Assembly (NCBI GenBank): GCA_022578605.1
Contig: MU394052.1
Location: 124,001 to 188,000 of the forward strand
Direction of reading: 5' to 3'
Source of the DNA: Camillea tinctor
Taxonomy: Eukaryota; Ascomycota; Sordariomycetes; Xylariales; Xylariaceae
Length of the DNA stretch: 64,000 bases
The notes under the pieces are model-generated. The model had not been told where the DNA came from, made no database searches, and saw nothing but the letters and a program-made list of their open reading frames with translations. Positions within the stretch are counted from its first letter, which is position 1, and each line of letters begins with the position of its first letter. The position numbers were made by a program, and so were the translations under genes. This document shows positions 1 to 11,237 of this stretch, one piece after another.

Positions 1-448
1 CTTTGAGGGCTGGCGTAAGGGGATATTTTCTCGGGCGAGAAAAAGGGGGGAGGGTTAGGATTTTCTGTTATTATTACACAGCGCCTTTTTTCTTAGAGAA
101 AGTTAAACCTATTGCGAAGCGTAATTTCAAGTTACATGTCGGGTGAATATTTTCCTGTTGGGCTAGAAAATACTCTAGATTTCATCATACAGGGTTGCTA
201 TTTACCAACTATGCATGTACATCGCTCGTCCCTATATACTAGAAAAGCTTCGCTGCTTAGATACAACATAGTGTCCTTCCCAAAACGCCCGAATTCCTCT
301 TTCTGCTCTTCTTTCCTTCCTATGTTACGCCGGTGCATCATCATCATCATCATCACCACCACGATCACGGAAAGTATATAATATCCCCCACAAACACGCA
401 GACTAGTTCTAACACCCGCCTTCTTTCCCCCACTACTGTCTTCTTTCC
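1..448. other. 3' flank of the aldehyde dehydrogenase gene, no gene seen
   Basis: No reading frame here has recognisable protein features. A short CAT/CAC trinucleotide run lies near 335-361. The stretch probably contains the 3' UTR and terminator of the minus-strand aldehyde dehydrogenase that ends at 449. Confidence 0.5.
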
Positions 449-2020
449 TTACTTATGGATATGCACGCTCTGGGTCTGGCAGTAATTGTACAAGCCGCGC
501 TTGCCGAGCTCGCCGCCGTAGCCGCTGAGCTTCCAGCCGCCGAAGTAGGCGCCGTGGTGCGGGCGCTCGAAGCGGTTGATCCAGACGGAGCCCGACTCGA
601 GCTGGCTGGCGATGCTGCGCGCGCGCTCGAGGTCCTTCGTGTACACCGAGGCGCCGAGGCCGGCGTTGTCGAGGTTCGAGCGCGCGATCACGTCGGCTTC
701 GTCGGTCCAGGAGAGGACGGGCGCGATGGGGGCTGGAGTAGGTTTAGCCAGTTAACAGGGGTAGGGGGACACAAGAGCAAGAGGGTTCAAACATACCGAA
801 CTGCTCCTCTTGCACGAGCAGCGAGTCCTCGGGCGGCTTGGCCACGATGGTCGGGGGCATCCAGTAGCCCTTCTTCCCCGCGCGGACCTCGCCGCCCGCG
901 ACGATGTTGTAGCCGTTCTTCTTGCAGTCGTCGAGGAAGCGCTTCGCGCGCTCGAAGTTGACCTTGTTGGACAGCGGGGCGAAGAGCACGGCCTCGTCGT
1001 CGTCGACGGCGTACGTGCGCCGCGCCTCGTCGACCAGGCGGTCGAGGAAGCGCTCGTACAGCGACTCGTGCACGTAGATGCGCTTGGAGGCGACGCAGAC
1101 CTGGCCGGCGTGGAAGAAGCAGCCGGCGGCGACGCTGGGCACGACGACGTCGAGGTCCACGTCCTCGCACACGATGCAGGCGTTGTTGCCGGCCATCTCG
1201 AGGACCACGCGCTTCAGCGTGTGCGCGCAGTTCTGCAGGATGCGCTTGCCCACCGCGTTGGTGCCCGTGAAGCTGATGTGGTGGATGCCCGGGTGCAGCG
1301 TCATGGCCTCGCCGAGGTCCGCGCCCCCGTTCACGGCCTGGAACACGCCCGGCGGGAGGAGCGCCTGCGCGAGCTCGCAGAACTTGAGCAGCGCGTACGG
1401 CGTGAAGGGCGACGGCTTGATGATCACGCAGTTGCCGGTCGCGAGCGCGGACGCTACCTTCACGCTGCTGAGGAGCAGGGGGAAGTTCCACGGCGAGATG
1501 GCCCCCAGCACGCCGATGGGCATGTGGGTCCCGATGATGGTGACTTCGTCGTCCTCGTACTGGAGCTCGTCCTCGAGCGCTACGTCGACTATAGTGGTGG
1601 GGGGGGGGCTCGGTTAGCTGCGTGTTTCGTATACATACTGCTGGTAATACTTTACGTACCGTAGTACTCGTGGTGGTAGGCGGTCCGGTCTACTTCCACG
1701 TTCGCCATGGGTTTCGACTTTCCAGTTTCCCTCGCCAAGATATCGGCAAGCAGCGTCTGGTTGCTGAGAACACATTCTGCTACTTCATGAAGAAGCTTCT
1801 GGCGCTCTGCCACGGTGGTCTTCTTCCAGGTTTTGAAAGCACGGTTGGCGGCCTCGACGGCGTCGTCAAGGTCTTGAGTAGTCGCAACGGGTACATCCCA
1901 AAGCGGTTCTTCCGTGCGAGGGTCGATGACCTGGTCATGCTGCTTCGAAGTACGTGGTTTCCCATCAATGATGTTGAAGAACTTTAAGTCGGCATAGCCG
2001 TTCAACGTAGTTGAGGGCAT
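449..2020 (-). CDS. Aldehyde dehydrogenase (NAD(P)+-dependent, ALDH superfamily)
   Basis: Three exons on the minus strand: 1660-2020, 797-1588 and 449-732, joined by introns 1589-1659 and 733-796 with GT/AG ends. Together they encode about 478 residues, the normal ALDH length. Visible family features are the PWNF motif, the IIKPSPFTP cofactor lysine segment, FTGTNAVGK for the nucleotide-binding turn, a general-base Glu in EMAGNN, the nucleophilic Cys in HAGQVCVAS, and a C-terminal GGWKLSGYGGELG segment. The family oxidises aldehydes to acids with NAD(P)+, and the substrate cannot be told from sequence. The Glu motif reads EMAGNN where most members have ELGG(N/K). There is no obvious targeting signal, so I infer a cytosolic enzyme. 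Exon 2 is far more GC-rich than exon 1. It is divergent to hxA across 2 kb. Confidence 0.9.
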
Positions 2021-3337
2021 CTTGTATAACTGGCTATGGAGGGGTTTCTGGGAGGTTGCTTATACAGGTGGGTTGAATAGGTGTGTGAGCTGGTATTATT
2101 AACAGAGATAAGGACTTGGAGAGACGTTGAACTCTCAAAAAGTCCGGCCTGCAACCTGGATAAATAACTGGCGAGATGCAGGTATGCGCCTCTCCTTTTC
2201 CAACCAAAGCTACCTTCCGGGGAGCGGTTGGACTAAAAGTTTTGTGCATCTCGGTAACAGGGCAAGGTGGAGAACGACGCCCGGCTGTTGGTATAGAATA
2301 TGCGAATTTTTATTGTCGATCACCCATGGCCGTGTTGGTCTCGACCTCGTCTCACCCCTGTCGAACCTATACATCAAGCACTCCCAAGATATCTCCCCCA
2401 CATCATTGTCAGAGATATCCCGTGGCAAAAGACATGTACCGGGGATGAGGGGTCAACTCGGCATATCTTAGTCTACCGACGGCGTGCTGAGCAGGAGTCC
2501 GGGGACGGCAAAAGAGCCATGGTCCTGGTGCTTGCGTAGGTAGATATAAATAGGTTAGTATCTACACTATACAAAACTGGCTAACCCGATTTTATAAGAC
2601 GAGATGATTGAAGGTTTGGTCCGGGCCATCTCATTGCCCTAACCCAGTAGTACTATGTAGTGACCTACATACATAGCTCAAGTAGGTACATACAACACGG
2701 ACCGTCGAGCAACCGGGTAGAATGCAGATGGGCTGGGTTGTGCTGAGATGCTGGATTCGTATTGATGAAACCCACACGCATCTTACCCCTCCCCCTACTT
2801 TGTACGCTGCATTGCATATCAGTAAAAAAAAAAAGAAAAAAAGAGTTGCCTTAATGGTGGTAGGTGGTCTTTTTACCAGGGGATGTCGGGGATGCAGGCT
2901 TGATCAAATCGAACCAACCGCATGGGAGCGCAGATTCCGGATATGGACTCGCGTGCAACCATTTGTTGACTTACACAGCAGATATACTTAAAAGTTCAAA
3001 TATCATCATGTGTATTAGTGAGTATGTACTTGGGTAAGTGTAGATTAATATGTAGAGTATAAGAGTGATTTGTGGTTTGTTACAATTGGATAGATAGAAA
3101 AACATGGGTTTTATCTGGGGTATTTAACTCAATTGGCCAGTTCAGTGGATCGAACTAATGTGAGGTTATTTCAACTCGGATCAGATATCCATGGGGATGG
3201 ATCTGTGACAACTAGATATTGTTAAGAGTCTACCCTCTGGTTTGGTTTGTATTAGGTAAGTTGCCCGCGTACCTAACTTGAAGGTGTATAGGTACTAGGT
3301 TAGGTGAGTTTTTCCCTAAGTATTCACTGGAAGGTGA

Positions 3338-3351
3338 ACGGAGCCGGCCGA
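3338..3351. promoter_or_regulatory. Candidate UaY/Ppr1-type site (CGG-N6-CCG) upstream of hxA
   Basis: The sequence reads ACGG, six bases, CCGA. In Aspergillus nidulans the purine activator UaY binds TCGG-N6-CCGA, and this site differs at one outer base. It lies about 690 bp upstream of the hxA start codon. The match is short and could be chance. Confidence 0.3.
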
Positions 3352-3375
3352 CAGGGTCGAACAGGCGTCCACCGA

Positions 3376-3381
3376 CGATAG
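3376..3381 (+). promoter_or_regulatory. Candidate GATA-factor site (CGATAG)
   Basis: Matches HGATAR, the binding core of AreA-type nitrogen regulators, 25 bp from the CGG-N6-CCG candidate. A second match, TGATAG, is at 3816-3821. Such hexamers are common by chance, so the support is positional only. Confidence 0.2.
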
Positions 3382-4040
3382 CTTAGTCCCCTTCAGTGAG
3401 GGGCACCAGGGGTGTTCGCGGGGCATTTTTCAGGGTAGCTAGGCGGTTTATCGTTAGCTACCCCACTAAAGGCCGTGGGACGGGTTCAGCAGAGTTAAAT
3501 CTTATCTTAGATTGTCTCTCTTCTGATTCGCTCCTCTGTTTCTACATTCCTTTTCAACTTATATATGGTTCAGGCCGTGACATCCATTTCTCTAGCTACC
3601 TAACGACGCGGGCAAGTACCTGCCTATCTATTTATCTATCAGTGACTGCCCATTAGAGAAAAGCTCAAGCTAGAGCAGTACATAAGAGATATGCAATAGA
3701 TCGGGACCCGGCGATTGGGGGAGAGGGCAAGGGCTTTTAACCATTGGGAGACCGTGCAGGTCCCAGATTCTGGGTTCTTAAGGTTCTATCTCCAAATTCC
3801 TAATTCCTAACTCTCTGATAGGTGTTTGACCTACCATCCACCATCCATCTTACTTCACATATACGTCTTGTTCCCGTGACACATTTTTGTTGAAACAGTA
3901 CTGCGTCGCCACTGTCTTTACAAATGGGTTCTTAATGACATTTACCATCTGTATACCTAAACTTCCCTAGGTTAACCCATGAACTTACCTCCTCCTTAAA
4001 GAAATCCATCTCCTCCATTCCCACGATTAAGCAGAAAAAC

Positions 4041-7000
4041 ATGCCTCCAATCGCCATCTCGCCCACCATAGCCCCAGCCTTATCGACATCAGCCTTAACT
4101 ACTACCTTCGATGACACGCTCCGCTTCTACCTGAACGGCACCCGTGTTGTGCTGGATGAGGTCGATCCAGAGGTCACCTTGTTAGAGTACCTGCGTGGCA
4201 TCGGCTTGACAGGAACGAAGCTGTACGTAGTTTATAATATAGCCAGGCCTTCGTGGTTGCACTTATACGCGTGTCTAAGACCCTATGCCCAACGCCCAAC
4301 GCCTAACAACAACCCTGCTAACGGTTGATGATATAATATAGTGGTTGTGCCGAGGGAGGATGTGGTGCCTGCACAGTAGTTGTTAGTCAATACAACCCGA
4401 CGACAAAGAAGATCTACCACGCCAGCGTAAACGCCTGTCTAGCCCCCTTAGCGAGTGTCGACGGGAAACATGTCATAACCATCGAGGGTATAGGGGATGT
4501 GAAAGGGCCCCATCCGACCCAAGAGCGAATAGCCAAGACTAACGGAAGCCAATGTGGATTCTGCACACCTGGCATAGTCATGAGCTTATATGCCTTGCTC
4601 AGAAACAACGAGAGCCCCGACGAACATGATATCGAAGAAGCTTTTGACGGCAATCTGTGTCGTTGTACCGGTTACCGTCCTATCCTCGACGCCGCCCAGA
4701 CCTTCGCCGTTAAGAAGGAATGTGGCAACAGCACTTCCAACGGTGGATCTGGTTGTTGCATGGAAAATGGAGATGGGCCCAACGGTGGATGCTGCAAGAG
4801 TAAGAGTCTAGATGACGGCCAACCGATAAAAAGGTTCACTCCACCGGGATTTATCGAGTATAAGCCTGATACTGAACTCATCTTCCCTCCACCGCTGAAG
4901 AAGCATGAATTCAAGGCCTTGTCTTTTGGCAACAAGAGGAAGAGATGGCTTCGACCCGTCACCCTAGATCAACTCTTAGAGATTAAGAGCGTCTACCCCA
5001 ACGCTAAGATAATAGGTGGAAGTACCGAAACGCAGATTGAAATCAAGTTCAAGGCTCTCCAGTACCCTGTCTCGGTGTTTGTTGGTGATATTCCAGAGTT
5101 ACGCCAATACACCTTCAAGGATGACCACTTGGAGATTGGCGGCAATGTTACTCTCACAGATCTCGAGAATATCTGCCAGGAAGCTGTTAAGCACTACGAT
5201 GAAGCTAAGAGCCAGATATTCCAGGCCATGTACAAGCAGCTTAAATATTTCGCTGGAAGACAAATACGAAACGTAGGGACTCCTGCCGGTAATCTTGTTA
5301 CGGCCTCTCCAATTTCCGACCTGAATCCGGTATTTATGGCGGCAGACTGTTGTTTGATCTCCAAATCTCGGGATAAGGAGTGCGAACTCCCCATGAACAC
5401 GTTCTTCACCGGCTATCGCCGAACCGCCCTGGAGCCGGATGCGATTCTCGCGTCAATCCGTATCCCGCTTACTCGTGAAACGGGAGACTACTTCAGAGCT
5501 TACAAACAAGCAAAACGGAAGGATGACGATATCGCAATCGTCACGGGCGCACTTCACGTGCGCTTGGATCACAAGGGAACGGTCGAGCACTGCAACCTCG
5601 TGTATGGTGGTATGGCACCATTTACAGTGGCAGCCAAAAAGACGAATGAGTATCTTATGGGCAAGATGTTCGCACACCCAGATACCCTTGAGGGAGCTAT
5701 GAATGCCCTCGAATCTGATTTCGGGCTTGTATTCAGTGTTCCAGGAGGCATGGCATCATATCGTAAAGCTCTCGCTTTGAGCTTCTTCTATCGATTTTAT
5801 CATGACGTACTATCCGGCATCGACCAAGAGAGTAAGCATGGGGATAGCCAGGCGGTTGAGGAGCTTGAAAGAGCTCTGTCAACTGGGTGGAAAGATCACG
5901 AGGCGACAGCTAGCTATGTAAAGGAGCCACTAGGGAAAGCAGCGAATCACCTAGCAGCCCTAAAACAAACCACCGGCGAAGCGCAGTATACGGATGATAT
6001 CCCACCGTTGAAAAATGAGCTTCATGCATCTATTGTTTTCTCTTCCCGGGCGCATGCCAAGATCTTGTCACGGGACTACTCTGCCGCACTAGATATCCCG
6101 GGTGTCGTCGACATTGTGGACAAAAACGACCTACATAAGCCAGAAGATAATAAATGGGGCGCGCCGAATTTCGACGATCTCTTTTTCGCTGAGGATGAGG
6201 TTTTTACCGCAGGACAACCCATTGCAATCGTATTGGCCAACACTCAAGCAAGGGCGTTAGAGGGTGCCCGGGCAGTGAGGATCGAATATGAAGACCTGCC
6301 TGCTATATTCACTATGGAAGAGGCGATCGAGAACGAAAGCTTCCACAAGTTCTTCAGATATATCAGAAAGGGTGATACCGAAGAAGCTTTTAAGAACTGC
6401 GATTACACCTTTACAGGGGTAGCACGGATGGGCGGACAGGAGCATTTCTATCTGGAGACCAATGCGTGTGTTGCTATCCCTAAACCTGAAGATGGAGAGA
6501 TGGAAATATGGACCAGTAGCCAAAATCCCACTGAAAGGTAAGTTATCTTCCTTAAGACATCCCGGTTGCTAAACTGACTTGTTGTCAAGCCAAGTCTATG
6601 CATCGCAGATATTGGGTGTTCAGGCCAATAAGGTGGTAGCTCGCGTTAAACGCTTAGGGGGTGGTTTCGGCGGTAAGGAAACTAGATGCGTTCAACTAAG
6701 CACAATGATGGCATTGGCCGCTCAGAAGAACAAACGCCCAGTCAGGTGCATGCTCAACCGAGACGAGGATATGGCTATGTCTGGACAACGCCATCCATTC
6801 CTTGCGAAATGGAAAGTTGGTGTTAATAAAGATGGTAAACTCCAAGCTCTTGATGCCGATCTCTTCAACAATGCGGGATGGTCTTTCGACCTAAGCGCCG
6901 CCGTTTGTGAGCGTGCCTTAGCTCACATCGACAACTGTTATAATATCCCCAATGTCCACGTACGTGGCCGTCTATGTAAGACGAATACCATGTCCAACAC

Positions 7001-8318
7001 TGCATTCCGCGGTTTTGGGGGGCCCCAGGGCATGTTCATAAACGAATCATTCATGTCTGAAGTCGCAGATCGATTGGGCATGCCGGTTGAAGAGCTTCGC
7101 GAGATTAACTTTTACCAACCAAACGAGGAGACTCACTTTAATCAGGCCGTCCAGGATTGGCATGTGCCACTCATGTACAAACAGGTCCAGGAAGAGTCAG
7201 ACTATGCTGCACGCCGCAAAGCTGTTGAAGAGTTCAATGCTTCGCATAAATGGCGTAAGAGAGGTCTTGCGATTATCCCCACCAAATTCGGCATCTCTTT
7301 CACGGCACTGTGGCTCAATCAGGCTGGAGCGCTAGTCCACATATATCACGATGGTTCGGTTCTTGTCGCTCATGGCGGCACTGAGATGGGGCAGGGGCTT
7401 CATACCAAGATGGTTACAATTGCCGCCCAAGCACTCCAGGTACCGATAGAAACCGTTCACATATCAGATACCTCGACGAATACCGTCGCAAACTCATCTC
7501 CTACAGCCGCTTCGGCTTCGTCCGATCTCAATGGATACGCTGTCCACAATGCCTGTGAACAGATCAATGCTCGACTAGCACCTTATAGAGAGAAGCTAGG
7601 CCCCAATGCCACGATGAAAGAACTTGCCCATGCAGCTTACTTCGATCGTGTAAACCTGAGCGCGAATGGATTCTACAAAACCCCTGAAATCGGCTACACA
7701 TGGGGTGAGAATACTGGTAAGATGTATTTCTATTTCACACAAGGTGTTGCAGCTACCGAAGTCGAGGTCGATTGCCTCACGGGCACGTGGACATGTTTGC
7801 GCGCCGATATCAAGATGGACGTCGGTCGCTCTATCAACCCATCAGTCGATTACGGCCAGATTGAAGGAGCCTTCATCCAGGGCATGGGTCTCTTCACGAT
7901 GGAAGAAAGCCTGTGGCTGCGAAACGGGCCGATGGCGGGCAACCTATTTACCAAGGGGCCAGGAGCGTACAAGATCCCGGGCTTCCGCGACATACCACAA
8001 GTGTTCAACGTCCGCCTGCTTAAGGATGTAACGTGGGAGAACCTGCGGACGATTCAGCGCAGCAGGGGAGTAGGCGAGCCGCCGCTGTTTATGGGCAGCG
8101 CGGTGTTCTTCGCTATCCGTGACGCGCTAAAGGCGGCGCGCGCGCAATACGGTGTTAAGGCTAAGCAGCTCGCCGAAGGGGGTGCAGATGATGGCCTCCT
8201 CAGTCTTGAGAGCCCGGCTACCCCGGAGCGGATCCGGCTCTCTTGCGTGGACCCGATTATGGAGCGGGCGAGGGTGTTGCCGAAGGAGGGAGAGAAGAGC
8301 TTTTTTATCGCTATTTAG
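4041..8318 (+). CDS. hxA: Xanthine dehydrogenase (purine hydroxylase I)
   Basis: Three exons: 4041-4222, 4342-6537 and 6590-8318 (introns 4223-4341 and 6538-6589), giving about 1368 residues, the full family length. It oxidises hypoxanthine to xanthine and then to urate. Domain order is two [2Fe-2S] domains (GCAEGGCGAC, cysteines about 63/68/71; QCGFC and CRC, about 132/135/167/169), an FAD domain (IIGGSTETQ, GNLVTASPISDLNP), then the molybdopterin domains (GGGFGGKETR, FRGFGGPQG, GGTEMGQG). Active-site residues typical of xanthine rather than aldehyde oxidases are present: Glu in GGKET, Arg in FRGFGG, Phe-Thr in ISFTALWLNQ, and the catalytic Glu in RGVGEPPLF. A nicotinate-hydroxylase paralogue (HxnS type) is the main alternative. 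A run of G follows the stop (about 8333-8344). Confidence 0.95.
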
Positions 8319-9209
8319 TTTAAGCTTAAGTGAGGGGGGGGGGGGAATAAAAGGGTAAGGAGAGTAGCATATTGACAAGATATGGTACGGATTGATGGGT
8401 GCATGATCGCAATGTGATGATCACAAATACCTGGATCTGGGCGGTACGAAGTGCGCAAGTATGCTTATTACATGCATAGGTAGGGCGAGAGCGCTTTGAT
8501 ATGAGAATATGAACGATTTCTTAGAAGCTTCAAATCTAGGACGAGTTATGTAGCTAGACATGCTGCAATCGGTAGTTACCTAGGTTAGGTAGTATTGGCA
8601 AAATGACAATATTTGTGACCAAAAGTCTGCCCATAGTGTAAGTTGCATGGGTTTATAAGAAATGGTCTCGCTGGACGGGCAGAGGTGCTATGTATACTTA
8701 TCAATACCCTTTCATGCACAATTCATGGTATGGTTCTATATTTGGACTGGTCTTCTCTCTGTTTCTCTCTCTTTTAGTTCCCCTCAGAAGTATTCGCAAA
8801 CTTAAATACCTAGAGGTGTCTCACAAGTGGCTGTTTCTCACAAGCGAGCATACTCCCTGCCCTTGTTCGTAAATATGAGGTCAAGGATGAAGTATAATGC
8901 AGAGAGAGATAGATGATCGTATCGTATACCTTTCCCTACCTTTTGACATCTTCCATCAAACTAGCTTTCAGCGTCTGTCTACATGACGAGCTATATACTC
9001 ATGATTTCTCGTCCCTAGCCTATTTACCTCATCCACACACCCAAAATAGCGTCTCTTCTAGGTTAGCTCTCTCTAGTCGTGCTTGTTAGTTGTTCGAAGC
9101 CTAGGCTAAATACTTTTTTCTTCCACCAGCTTCTACTCAATGGGTTTTACGCTCGATGAAAATAAAACCGGGGCCTAGCCAAGGAACCGAAGCACATCAA
9201 TAGTGATGG
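8319..9209. other. Intergenic region downstream of hxA
   Basis: No supportable gene. It begins with a 12-base G run just after the hxA stop, and includes the hxA 3' UTR and the 5' flank of the tRNA-Ser. A TACCTAGGTTAGGTA-like motif lies around 8577-8592. Confidence 0.5.
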
Positions 9210-9291
9210 GGCGCAGTGGCAGAGTGGTCTAATGCGCAAGACTAGAAATCTTGTTCCTTCGGGAGCGTCTGTTCGAATCAGGCCTGCGTCG
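9210..9291 (+). tRNA. tRNA-Ser (anticodon AGA)
   Basis: A cloverleaf can be drawn by hand. The 7-bp acceptor stem is GGCGCAG with CTGCGTC (one G-U), followed by a G discriminator. The anticodon stem CAAGA/TCTTG closes a CTAGAAA loop with anticodon AGA. A long variable arm (TTCC..GGGA) is the class II hallmark of serine tRNA. The T arm is GTCTG-TTCGAAT-CAGGC. Total length is 82 nt with no intron. A T run at about 9296-9303 is the expected RNA polymerase III terminator. Confidence 0.93.
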
Positions 9292-9730
9292 ATGATTTTT
9301 TTTTCCAGCCTAGGAAAATATGGGACCGTGATCTTGGCACAGTCGACGAGTTAAACTGGTTAATAATAATAGGAATAATTAGGATGTATGACGTTTAGTT
9401 GGGGAGGGGGGTGGTAAGTAGCATCGCATCATACATATCGCGTGGGGCGGGGGTGATGGTTGTCGGTAAATACGTGAGGTAGGTAGCTTTACTTTCCAGT
9501 TGAAGGAAGATATATAACAACATAACCTACGGAGGTTGAGATAAATAAATAGTTTCCATTCTAGTTTTCTCTTGTCCCCCTATCCTCTCTTGAATACGTG
9601 GGATTTCAGTGTACGGAAGCTTGATATTCTCTCATTTAGGTCTTACCCCTATTAGCTCTAAGCATCGTCAAATAGCAGTCTTCGGAAGAGAAGTACAAAA
9701 AAGGAGATACACACTCTAACCCCCCTCGAA
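9292..9730. other. Intergenic region between tRNA-Ser and the NmrA-like gene
   Basis: It starts with the Pol III T-run terminator. The remainder is AT-rich and is presumably the promoter of the downstream gene. No further gene is seen. Confidence 0.5.
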
Positions 9731-10696
9731 ATGCCAACCATAGCCATCACCGGCGCCTCCGGCAAGCTCGGCGGCGCCACCCTCTCGTCCCTGCTCTCCC
9801 TCCGCCCGCCCTCCACCCACATCATCGCGCTCACCTCCTCGCACCCAGGCTCCGCGACCTGGACCGCGCTATGCTCCACGGCGCCCGAGGTGCGGCACGC
9901 GTCCTTCGACGACCCGGCGTCCTTCGCCGCCGCCCTCGCCGGCGTCACCACGCTCTTCCTCGTGTCCACGCCGCGCATCTCCATGGACTTCGGCGGCGGC
10001 GGCGCGGCCGGCCGCGAAGCGCACCACGCCGTGGCCATCGACGCGGCGGCGCGCGCGCCCAGCGTGCGCGACGTCGTGTACGCGAGCCTGGCGCTGGCGT
10101 GGGACGGCTCCGCGTCGGACCGGAGCCGCGCCGCGGTCATGCGTGCCCACCTGCGCACGGAGGCGTACCTGCGCGGCGGGGTGCGCGCCGCGGTGCTGCG
10201 GCAGGGGCTGTACGCCGAGTCGTGGCCGCTGTACCTGGGGTACTACGACGTGCCGGCTGCGTCGGAGGGGCCGGTGCGGGTGCCGGCCGACGGCGCCGTG
10301 TGCTGGACGGCGATCGCGGACCTGGGGCGCGCGAACGCGGCGGTCTTGCTGCAGCCCGCGGCGTACGCGGGGCGGATCACGTACCTGTCCACGCGCGCCG
10401 CGGGCGCGAGGAGCGTGGCGGAGATCGGGGAGCTGGTGGCGCGGGCGAGGGGGGAGGAGGTTAGGGTGGAGATTGTGGGCGAGGAGAGGGAGGAGGAGGT
10501 GGTGCGGTACTATGTCGAGGAGAAGGGCTTGGAGGAGGCGTACGTGCGCTGGTGGACGAGCACGTATGGGGCGCTCGCGGCGGGGGAGGCGCGGGTGGAT
10601 GATCCGACGCTGGAGAGGCTGCTGGAGGGGATGGGGCGGGAGCCGGTGCGGGTGGAGGATGTGGTGGAGAGGATGGTGAGGGAGGGGAGGAAGTGA
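9731..10696 (+). CDS. NmrA-like NAD(P)-binding Rossmann protein
   Basis: Intronless frame of 321 residues. The N-terminus carries the dinucleotide-binding motif TGASGKLG (about residues 7-14) of the atypical short-chain dehydrogenase/NmrA-like family, followed by the FLVSTPR and VYASLA strands and a RQGLYAESWPLYL segment seen in QorB/NmrA-like proteins. Members are either NAD(P)H-dependent oxidoreductases, such as quinone reductase QorB, or redox-sensing regulators. The canonical YxxxK catalytic pair is not evident, so activity is uncertain. Wobble positions are almost all G or C, with C dominating the first third and G the last third. The start is the first ATG, preceded by a C-rich leader. 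Confidence 0.85.
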   Translation: MPTIAITGASGKLGGATLSSLLSLRPPSTHIIALTSSHPGSATWTALCSTAPEVRHASFDDPASFAAALAGVTTLFLVSTPRISMDFGGGGAAGREAHHAVAIDAAARAPSVRDVVYASLALAWDGSASDRSRAAVMRAHLRTEAYLRGGVRAAVLRQGLYAESWPLYLGYYDVPAASEGPVRVPADGAVCWTAIADLGRANAAVLLQPAAYAGRITYLSTRAAGARSVAEIGELVARARGEEVRVEIVGEEREEEVVRYYVEEKGLEEAYVRWWTSTYGALAAGEARVDDPTLERLLEGMGREPVRVEDVVERMVREGRK

Positions 10697-11237
10697 AGTG
10701 ATTATGGGAAGGGAAGAAAGGGGGAGAAGGGGGTGATGTAATATAATGAGGATAGAGTTCAAGGATTAAGGAAGCAGTGAGACATAGGGAACTGTGTCTT
10801 GTTGTTGTGAAATTTCTATCGCCTATTCTATACTTATAATTATCACCATCTACCTAGAAACCAACCCCGTATATCCCGTCTTCTTCTCCATACTCTTGAG
10901 TTTCTTAATTATTTGTTCGACCCCAACCCTAACCCCTGTATTATATATAGAGCCGACATTTCTTCTCGCTCGTCATAAGAAACCTTGGTAGTAAAGTAAA
11001 CAAAGTAATCTCATAACTCACCTACCCTTTACACTAAACAGAATTACCGAAGCCGTTAGAAAATACGTTTTTACACAAGATCTTACTTGTTTAAATATTA
11101 GGTGACTACCTAGGTAGACTGGTCTAAAACCAATTCATAAAAAACAACTTTATTTCGTAAGTTCGGAGTGTATTTTCCCCAACCACTCGCCAGACAACAA
11201 GCGCAAAAGTTGTATTCTATCTGACGGTCTACCTAAT
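10697..11237. other. Convergent 3' spacer between the NmrA-like gene and BNA3
   Basis: The 3' ends of the two converging genes meet here. The sequence is AT-rich and no gene is seen. A CCCTAACCCC stretch near 10928 resembles a telomere unit but is not tandemly repeated. Confidence 0.5.

Larger units (their letters stand above)
2021..4040. other. Divergent intergenic region between aldehyde dehydrogenase and hxA
   Basis: About 2 kb without a supportable gene, holding the promoters of both flanking divergent genes. It contains many short TAGGTA/TACCTA-type motifs (around 2675-2695 and 3255-3305), an A-rich run near 2823-2841, and candidate nitrogen/purine regulatory sites that are listed separately. 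Confidence 0.5.

Noticed and set aside
112..381. 89-codon plus-strand frame at the window start
   Set aside because: Overlaps a CAT repeat, shows no domain, and lies in the 3' flank of the aldehyde dehydrogenase.
9869..10762. 297-codon minus-strand frame opposite the NmrA-like gene
   Set aside because: His/Pro/Arg-rich composition typical of an antisense frame in GC-rich coding DNA. The plus strand has a clear Rossmann motif.
10921..10940. CCCTAACCCC resembling fungal telomere repeat
   Set aside because: Only about one and a half units, inside a normal spacer between genes, with no tandem array.
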